A DNA stretch of 9,929 nucleotides from CAYLNH01 sp964384625 (GTDB lineage: Bacteria > Verrucomicrobiota > Lentisphaeria > JABSQK01): NCBI GenBank assembly GCA_964384625.1, contig CAYLNH010000270.1, positions 1 to 9,929 of the forward strand, given 5' to 3'. The notes under the pieces were generated by a model. It ran no database searches. It saw only the letters and a program-made list of their open reading frames with translations, and had not been told where the DNA came from. Below are positions 4,957 through 9,929 of the stretch, piece by piece (positions within the stretch are counted from its first letter, which is position 1; every line of letters begins with the position of its first letter). A program made the position numbers and the translations under genes.

Positions 4957-7389
4957 CTAGTCACGGACCATCTGCATCAGCACGTCGTGCTTCGGACTCA
5001 ACACCAGCCGTTTGCTTTCAATCTTCCGGACCTCCCAGTATTCCCGGCCGTGTTCGCCATGGTACAGATACAGCCAGTTTCCCGTGACGCGGTAATGGCC
5101 GCGGACCGGTTTCTTGCCGTTGATCGAGGTCCGGAAGGTGTCGTCCCGGGAAAGCCTGAGTTTGACCGACTTGATCTGGCCGCGGTAATCGTCGCCCTTG
5201 AAGCCGTTGGAATTCCAGTCTCCACGCAAACCTGACAGGTAGGCTTCGCCGATCAGCACCATCGCCGGCAACTCATCGTCTTCGCGCTTGAGGATACTCG
5301 GAACGTTTTCCGCTTTGCCGTTGACGATGGCGCGGAACGCCAGCAGGTACGGGTCGCCGGCAAACGCCTTGGGCGGCGGGTTGCGGAACTGCGCGCCGGT
5401 GTGGCGGGCAAGCTGCACGACTCGTCCAATCGGCTTCACACTGTTCTCGAAGCGTTTGGCGTCGGCCTTGAACTCGCCGCTGGCTCGGGCTTCACGAATC
5501 GTCGCCTCCGCCTTGTCCAAGTCGCCTTTCAGGACCTGCCGGACCACAATCCGGACGAACTCGGCCAGTTTCTCCGTCTGCCGGGCTTTCTTGGCGTAGA
5601 CCTGCGCCAGATCCTCGCGCTTGATCTCGGTTTCCTCGGCTTTAGGGCCGCGATACGAGCGGATCAGCCCGGCGGCCGGGCCGTAGTGGTTCTCAAGCGC
5701 CAGCCGGTCTGCCCGGTCCTCCAGGCGGGACAGAACCTGGCGTTCGCTCGGACCCTTCGGGGCGGTGCGGCCCAGTTCATTCAGCTCGCGGCGAATCCGC
5801 AACGCGTAGGGTGTCCCTTCGGCGAACTGCGCAATATACTCAAAGTCCTCCCGAGCCTGCCGTTGCTTGTCCGGATTCTCGCGGGCGAATTTAACCGCGT
5901 CGTTGAACATCTGTTCCAGGTTCTTCCGCTTCTCTGCAATTTCGGCCGCCGTCATTTTGTTGATGTCGAGCCGGTGCAGGGTCTTTTCGACATCCGCCGC
6001 AATGCGGGCTTCTTCCAACTCCTGCTCCCTCCTGCGGATTTCGGCATCGGCCTTCTTCTTCTGGGCGTCCATGAAGACCCAGACAATCGCCCCGACGAGC
6101 AGAAGGAAAACCAGCGCGCCGAGACCGGCCGCCGCGAACACGCCGACCTTCACGCCTTCGGCGTCGGTCGCCGCCGCGCCGCCTTTAAGGAACTGCGGTT
6201 CCGGCACGATCTTCTCGGGTGTCGGCGTCGGCGTGGAATCGGCTTCAGCAGCTTGGTCGGTGCCGTCGGCCGGCGGCGCCGCCACGGCGACGCCTTTCGG
6301 GTAGGGCTCCTCAGCACCGTGCATCTCGATCGTGTGCAACGGCTCTTCCTTGGGCTTCAGTCCGATGTCTTCGTCGCCATCGAGAATCACCGGTTCAGGC
6401 CGCAGCGACGGAATGCCGTCGTCGGCCGCCGCCGCCGAACCGTTGTCGCCCTCCACCACCTTGTGGACCAGCTGGACCAGTTCATTCCAGTCCGCCGGCC
6501 GGTCGTCCGGCTTCTTCGCCATCATCTTCAAAATCAGGTCGTTGACCCCTTGCGACAGATCCGGGTACCGCGATTTCGGCGGGTCCGGTGTGCCGCTGAT
6601 GTGCTTGGCGATGATTGCCATGGCGTTGGGGCCGTCATACGGCTTCGTCCCCGTGACCAGGTAGTACACCGTCGCCCCCAGTGAATAAATGTCGGCGCGG
6701 CAGTCCATCTGCGCATTCGCCGTGGCCTGTTCCGGACTCATGTAGTACGGCGTGCCGACCAGCGATCCCTGCATCGTCAGGTTGCTGTCCTCCGTGATTG
6801 TCTTGGCGATGCCCATGTCCATGAGCTTGACTTCGCCGTCGGTGTCGATCATGATGTTCGCCGGCTTGATGTCGCGGTGCAGCATGCCGAACCGGCGCCA
6901 GGCATATTCCAGAGCGTCCGCCACCTTGAGCGAGACACGCATGGCTTCCGCCTCGCTGATCGGCCCCTCCTTGAGCTTCTGGTCGAGGTCGTAGCCTTCC
7001 ACAAAGGACATCGCCAGATAGTAATAGCCGCTGGCCGTGCCGGCGTCGAACGCGGTGACGATGTTGTGGTGCTCCAGCTTGGCGGCCATCTCGACTTCAT
7101 GCAGAAAGCGGTTGACCAGCGCCGGGTCATTGGTTACTCCCGGCGGCAGCACCTTCAGTGCTACCCGCCGTTTCATCGCGATCTGCGTCGCTTCGAAAAC
7201 TTCGCCCATACCACCGACCCCCAAACGTTTGTCAATGCGGTAGCCGGACAACTCCATCCCGATCTCGATGCCGGGCGCCGGCACCAGTACGATCTCCTGG
7301 CATGCCGGACACTGGGCGCGCACCCCACTGATCTCGCTATCCGCCTCGATGGCAGCTTTGCAGTGCGGGCAGTTGAAAATGATTTCCAT
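4957..7389 (-). CDS. Membrane Ser/Thr protein kinase with N-terminal zinc ribbon and large extracytoplasmic region (kinase 2)
   Basis: An 810-residue Hanks-type Ser/Thr kinase, paralogous to kinase 1. Order: zinc ribbon (Cys7, Cys10, Cys27, Cys30); kinase domain about 48-312; acidic, Pro-rich linker about 313-413; one membrane helix about 414-440 (VGVFAAAGLGALVFLLLVGA); charged, probably coiled-coil segment about 441-465; helical region to about 715; and a C-terminal beta-rich, lipocalin-like domain about 720-805 (starts LRGDWNSNGF, with YRVTGNWLYLYHG at 766-778). Catalytic residues are intact: LGVGGMGEV at 56-64, Lys79, HRDIKPAN at 171-178 (Asp173), Asp191 in DMG (unusual DFG variant), GTPYYMSPE at 212-220. 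The region after the helix should face the periplasm and may sense a ligand, but the ligand is unknown. ATG at 7389 has no clear Shine-Dalgarno; it is supported by alignment with kinase 1. It is first in the minus-strand kinase group. Confidence 0.94.
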   Translation of the reverse strand: MEIIFNCPHCKAAIEADSEISGVRAQCPACQEIVLVPAPGIEIGMELSGYRIDKRLGVGGMGEVFEATQIAMKRRVALKVLPPGVTNDPALVNRFLHEVEMAAKLEHHNIVTAFDAGTASGYYYLAMSFVEGYDLDQKLKEGPISEAEAMRVSLKVADALEYAWRRFGMLHRDIKPANIMIDTDGEVKLMDMGIAKTITEDSNLTMQGSLVGTPYYMSPEQATANAQMDCRADIYSLGATVYYLVTGTKPYDGPNAMAIIAKHISGTPDPPKSRYPDLSQGVNDLILKMMAKKPDDRPADWNELVQLVHKVVEGDNGSAAAADDGIPSLRPEPVILDGDEDIGLKPKEEPLHTIEMHGAEEPYPKGVAVAAPPADGTDQAAEADSTPTPTPEKIVPEPQFLKGGAAATDAEGVKVGVFAAAGLGALVFLLLVGAIVWVFMDAQKKKADAEIRRREQELEEARIAADVEKTLHRLDINKMTAAEIAEKRKNLEQMFNDAVKFARENPDKQRQAREDFEYIAQFAEGTPYALRIRRELNELGRTAPKGPSERQVLSRLEDRADRLALENHYGPAAGLIRSYRGPKAEETEIKREDLAQVYAKKARQTEKLAEFVRIVVRQVLKGDLDKAEATIREARASGEFKADAKRFENSVKPIGRVVQLARHTGAQFRNPPPKAFAGDPYLLAFRAIVNGKAENVPSILKREDDELPAMVLIGEAYLSGLRGDWNSNGFKGDDYRGQIKSVKLRLSRDDTFRTSINGKKPVRGHYRVTGNWLYLYHGEHGREYWEVRKIESKRLVLSPKHDVLMQMVRD

Positions 7390-7406
7390 GTTGCGGTATA
7401 CAGCCT

Positions 7407-7430
7407 ACCTGTTTGAAGGACTTCACAGGT
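7407..7430 (-). promoter_or_regulatory. Hairpin in the kinase 2 leader
   Basis: ACCTGT at 7407-7412 pairs with ACAGGT at 7425-7430, and the inner GAAG/CTTC extends the stem across a 2-base bulge. It lies 17 bases before the kinase 2 ATG and just downstream of the candidate promoter, so it would be near the 5' end of the mRNA. It could be an operator instead of an RNA structure. Confidence 0.4.
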
Positions 7431-7436
7431 TCTCTA

Positions 7437-7465
7437 AATATGGCAAAAAAACAACAAAATTTCAA
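7437..7465 (-). promoter_or_regulatory. Candidate sigma70-type promoter for kinase 2
   Basis: On the minus strand: -35 box TTGAAA (7465-7460, 5 of 6 to consensus), a 17-base spacer rich in T, and -10 box CATATT (7442-7437, 4 of 6). Transcription would begin near 7430, about 40 bases before the ATG at 7389. It lies in the only AT-rich part of the window, which adds support. Confidence 0.5.
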
Positions 7466-7634
7466 GACGCTCAGGCTAAAATCAAACACACCAGTCACGA
7501 AGCGCGGATTATATAGCGCGAGACAAAAGGCACGCTGCAGGATGCGGCACAGGAAACCCCCATGGATCCGGTTGCTGCTTCGCGCCATTATTGACGTGCT
7601 CCCGCCGCTGCAAACATCACCGGGACCAACCGGG

Positions 7635-7663
7635 TTGAGTTTTTTCGCCTGCGGCGCTATGCT
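7635..7663 (+). promoter_or_regulatory. Candidate promoter for lutBC
   Basis: TTGAGT (7635-7640, 4 of 6 to the -35 consensus), exactly 17 bases, then TATGCT (7658-7663, 4 of 6 to the -10 consensus). A start near 7670 would leave a 20-base leader before the lutB ATG. Both boxes are imperfect, so this is a tentative call. I see no clear operator for a LutR- or LldR-type regulator. Confidence 0.3.
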
Positions 7664-7689
7664 CTATATCGATTGTGTGGCGGAGCAGT

Positions 7690-9093
7690 ATGAGTCGACA
7701 AAGCCAATTCAAGCAGGCGGCCGCGGCGAAAGCCGGCGATGACGAGCACCGGCGGATCATCGCCAAGGCCACCGGCACCTACGCCGAGAAGGTCGATGCC
7801 AACAAGGCCGGGCAATATCAGGACTGGCAGGCGGTACGGCGGCATACGGCGGCGATCAAGGACTACGTCCTCGACCACCTGCCGGATCTGTTGGAGACGC
7901 TCGACCGCAAGCTGACCGAACGCGGCACTCAGGTGCATTGGGCGGTCGACGCCGAGCAGGCGCGCGAGATCATCGGCAGCATTGCGTCGCGTCGCGAAGC
8001 ACGCAAAGTGGTGAAGTCGAAGTCGATGACCACCGAAGAAATCGGGCTCAACGAGTTCCTCGAGAAACAGGGCATCGAAGTCCTGGAGAGCGATCTGGGC
8101 GAGTTGATCGTGCAATTGGCCGGCGAGAAACCGTATCATATCGTCACCCCGTGCATGCACAAGACGAAGGAAGACATTGCCCGGCTCTTTCGCGAGACGC
8201 TGGACGCGCCCGAGACCGACAGCGCCGAGGAGCTGACCATGATCGCGCGGGAGCACCTGCGCCAGGCGTATGTGACGTCCGACATCGGCATCTCCGGCGT
8301 CAACTTCCTCGCCGCCGAAGACGGCGCCATCGTGATGATCGAGAACGAGGGCAACGGCCGGTTGTCGATGTCCTGCCCGCCGGTGCACATTGCCGTCGCC
8401 GGTATCGAGAAGGTGATTCCGTCGCTGCAGGATCTGTCGCTGTTCCTGCCGGTGCTGGCAACCTGCGGCACGGGCCAGCAGCTTACATGCTATGCCTCGA
8501 TGGTGCGGGGGCCGAAACAGAGGGACGAGATCGACGGCCCGGAAGAGATGCATCTGATCCTGCTGGACAACGGCCGTACCGACCTGTATGCCGAGCCGGA
8601 ATTCCGGTCGGCCTTGCGCTGCATCCGCTGCGGCGCCTGTCTGAACAACTGCCCGGTGTACAACACGATCGGCGGGCACGCCTACGGAACGTGCTACCAG
8701 GGACCGATCGGGTCGGTGATCACGCCGCACCTGCGCGGCCTGGAGGAGTTCCAGCACCTGTCGCACGCATCGAGTTTGTGCGGCGCCTGCACATCTGCCT
8801 GCCCGGCGGACATCCCGCTGCACCATCACCTGCTGCGTACCCGTGTGGTGGCCGATGAGAAACACCTGAACGATGTCACCTGGCGTCTGCTGCTGCGCCT
8901 CTGGGCGCAGGGCGTCAAGACCCGCGGCCGCCTCGACCTGGGCCGCAGCCTGCTGCGAATCAGTGAGCCCGCCGTTATGCTGCCGTTGCCGGAAGCCATG
9001 CGAAACCGCTTGCCGTCCGTCGCCGCGAAGTCCTTCGGCAAACTCTGGAGAGAACATGAGCGCGAAAGAAACGATCCTGGCCAGACTGCGTGA
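7690..9093 (+). CDS. lutB: LutB-type iron-sulfur protein of L-lactate oxidation
   Basis: A 467-residue protein matching LutB, the iron-sulfur electron carrier of the LutABC system that oxidises L-lactate to pyruvate in the cytoplasm or at the membrane. Length is like Bacillus LutB. The N-terminal LUD domain spans about 50-290, with the family stretch YHIVTPCMHKTKEDI at 149-163 and the run SDIGISGVNFLAAEDGAIV at 197-215. Two [4Fe-4S] sites follow: CIRCGACLNNCP (Cys311, 314, 317, 321) and Cys335 with LCGACTSACP (Cys364, 367, 371). The C-terminal part (about 395-450) resembles the LutB tail. ATG at 7690 is preferred over GTG at 7675 because GGAG lies 4 bases upstream of it. lutC begins before this gene ends. 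The same family is also annotated as [4Fe-4S] ferredoxin/LUD proteins linked to other 2-hydroxy acids, so lactate is likely but not proven. Confidence 0.92.
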   Translation: MSRQSQFKQAAAAKAGDDEHRRIIAKATGTYAEKVDANKAGQYQDWQAVRRHTAAIKDYVLDHLPDLLETLDRKLTERGTQVHWAVDAEQAREIIGSIASRREARKVVKSKSMTTEEIGLNEFLEKQGIEVLESDLGELIVQLAGEKPYHIVTPCMHKTKEDIARLFRETLDAPETDSAEELTMIAREHLRQAYVTSDIGISGVNFLAAEDGAIVMIENEGNGRLSMSCPPVHIAVAGIEKVIPSLQDLSLFLPVLATCGTGQQLTCYASMVRGPKQRDEIDGPEEMHLILLDNGRTDLYAEPEFRSALRCIRCGACLNNCPVYNTIGGHAYGTCYQGPIGSVITPHLRGLEEFQHLSHASSLCGACTSACPADIPLHHHLLRTRVVADEKHLNDVTWRLLLRLWAQGVKTRGRLDLGRSLLRISEPAVMLPLPEAMRNRLPSVAAKSFGKLWREHERERNDPGQTA

Positions 9094-9697
9094 CGCATCC
9101 CCGCATCAGCCGGCGTCGCGACCGCCGTTGCCGGCGGACAAGGAGGTCTTTGCCGATCTGCCGGAGCACCTCCTGGAAACCTTCGTCGCCCAATTGACGG
9201 CGCTCAACGGCGAGGTCCATGTGGTCGACTCCACGGCGACCGCGCGTTCCGTATTGAAGGACCTCCTGGCCACCGCCGACGCGGGCCGGGCGCTGCGCCA
9301 GGACGGAGAACTGCTGGATGCGGTGGTCGGGGGTGATATCGAATTGGCTGAACAACTTGAGCCGGTGCGAGCCATGGACGCGCCGGCCATGGCCGAGTAC
9401 AGCGTTGGCGTTACGACCGCAGACTGTTTGATCGCCCGCAGCGGGTCGGTGTACCTGACGACTCGTCATCGCGGCGGCCGGCGATTGAGCGTGCTGCCGC
9501 CGCTGCACATCGTGATCGCCGGCGCATCGCAACTGGTGCCGTCATTGGATGCCTGTCTCAGGCAATTGCCGGACGGGAATTGGAGTTACGGCACCGTCAT
9601 CACCGGGCCGTCGCGGACAGCGGATATCGAAAAAGTCCTGGTTCTCGGCGCCCACGGCCCCAAGCGGCTGGCGGTCATTGTCATTCGGGATTGCTAG
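9056..9697 (+). CDS. lutC: LutC-type LUD-domain protein of L-lactate oxidation
   Basis: A 213-residue LUD-domain (DUF162) protein, the third subunit of LutABC; its exact role in lactate oxidation is not well defined. The family core is present: VGVTTADCLIARSGSVYL at 117-134, SVLPPLHIVIAG at 145-156, and the signature GPSRTADIE at 184-192 followed by GAHGP at 198-202. ATG at 9056 is chosen because GGAG lies 5 bases before it and the protein then starts with the usual MSAKE-type N-terminus; the frame stays open further upstream but that part is antiparallel noise inside lutB. The gene overlaps the end of lutB by 38 bases in another frame, so the two are translated from one mRNA. No lutA (CCG-domain protein) follows within the 232 remaining bases. 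Confidence 0.93.
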   Translation: MSAKETILARLRDASPHQPASRPPLPADKEVFADLPEHLLETFVAQLTALNGEVHVVDSTATARSVLKDLLATADAGRALRQDGELLDAVVGGDIELAEQLEPVRAMDAPAMAEYSVGVTTADCLIARSGSVYLTTRHRGGRRLSVLPPLHIVIAGASQLVPSLDACLRQLPDGNWSYGTVITGPSRTADIEKVLVLGAHGPKRLAVIVIRDC

Positions 9698-9778
9698 ACC
9701 AGGTTTCCGCTTGCGGTCATCGCCTTCTGCTTTCCGACTGCTCTCTTCCATCTCCCTCCGCTCGCCGCTCACCGCTCA

Positions 9779-9830
9779 CTGATTACTGATTACCGATTAC
9801 TGATTACCGATTACCGATTACCGATCACCG
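9779..9830. repeat. 7-bp tandem repeat (C[T/C]GATTA)
   Basis: Seven adjacent units: CTGATTA, CTGATTA, CCGATTA, CTGATTA, CCGATTA, CCGATTA, CCGATCA, then a decayed part. It lies 82 bases after lutC in a gene-free stretch (9698-9929) and follows a pyrimidine-rich track (9720-9778) that ends in CGCTC/CGCTCA near-repeats. It is a simple-sequence array, too short and without spacers to be a CRISPR. Function unknown; slippage is the simplest origin. Confidence 0.85.
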
Positions 9831-9907
9831 CCCATCCTCCTCCTTCTGCCGGGCGCATGTCACTTCTGTAGGTCTTTCCTGCCAACAATTGGCTCGATCA
9901 TACGACC

Positions 9908-9928
9908 CCAGGCGGTTTACCCGCCTGG
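9908..9928. terminator. Strong hairpin at the window edge
   Basis: Perfect 8-bp stem CCAGGCGG/CCGCCTGG with a 5-base loop (TTTAC). It is 210 bases after the lutC stop and could be the transcription terminator of lutBC or of a gene coming from the other side. The window ends one base after the stem, so a following T-run cannot be checked. Confidence 0.4.
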
Positions 9929-9929
9929 T

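Larger units (their letters stand above)
7390..7689. other. Divergent intergenic region between kinase 2 and lutB
   Basis: 300 bases between two genes that point away from each other. Bases 7431-7485 are clearly AT-rich, unlike the rest of the window, with a run of seven A (7445-7451). It holds a candidate promoter for kinase 2, a leader hairpin and a weaker candidate promoter for lutB (separate entries). A further TATATA at 7510-7515 has no matching -35 box. I see no convincing small gene: open stretches on both strands lack recognisable content and run into the flanking genes. Confidence 0.6.

Noticed and set aside
5401..6684. 427-codon open frame on the plus strand
   Set aside because: Antisense to kinase 2 and without recognisable domains.
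7675..7689. GTG start for lutB at 7675
   Set aside because: The ATG at 7690 has GGAG 4 bases upstream; the GTG has no purine-rich site and would extend the usual N-terminus by only five residues.
7413..7742. 109-codon plus-strand frame in the divergent region
   Set aside because: It starts at TTG without a ribosome site, overlaps lutB in another frame, and its product is mixed and unrecognisable.
7657..9057. 466-codon open frame on the minus strand
   Set aside because: Antisense to lutB, whose LUD and Fe-S motifs are unmistakable; the antisense product has no family motif.
9779..9830. CRISPR array
   Set aside because: Units are 7 bp and directly adjacent, with no spacers and no cas genes.

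Overview
This is a GC-rich bacterial window with six protein-coding genes and compact spacing. No rRNA, tRNA, CRISPR array, integrase or transposase is visible. The best guess at the host is a member of the PVC group (Lentisphaerota, Kiritimatiellota, Planctomycetota or a relative). The reasons are two long Ser/Thr kinases that begin with a CPHC...CP(S/A)C zinc ribbon and the nearby sulfatase. This is an inference from gene content, not a phylogenetic result.

Layout: 1-1218 (minus) is the N-terminal 406 residues of a sulfatase whose 3' end lies outside the window. 1219-1566 carries no gene but holds a 117-bp inverted-repeat element with possible target-site duplications, a small hairpin with a GGAA loop, and a 12-bp stem that overlaps the stop of the next gene. 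1567-1992 (minus) is a GNAT acetyltransferase of the ElaA/YjcF type that starts at TTG. 2004-4724 and 4957-7389 (minus) are two paralogous membrane-anchored Ser/Thr protein kinases with different linkers and different extracytoplasmic ends. 7390-7689 is a divergent, partly AT-rich intergenic region. 7690-9093 and 9056-9697 (plus) are lutB and lutC, overlapping by 38 bases. 9698-9929 carries no gene but holds a 7-bp tandem repeat and a strong hairpin at the window edge.

How the genes may work together: kinase 2, kinase 1 and the acetyltransferase read in one direction, and kinase 1 and the acetyltransferase are separated by only 11 bases, so they look co-expressed and probably translationally coupled. 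Kinase 2 has a candidate sigma70-type promoter in the divergent region. lutBC encodes two of the three parts of the LutABC L-lactate oxidation system; lutA is not in the window. The sulfatase and the lactate genes would fit use of sulfated deoxysugar polymers, whose fucose and rhamnose can be broken down to lactate, but nothing in the sequence links them directly.

I do not see clear evidence of a wholly new system. The items most worth a second look are the kinase pair with an acetyltransferase, the 117-bp mobile-like repeat, the structured 3' end of the acetyltransferase gene, and a sulfatase that lacks an export signal.
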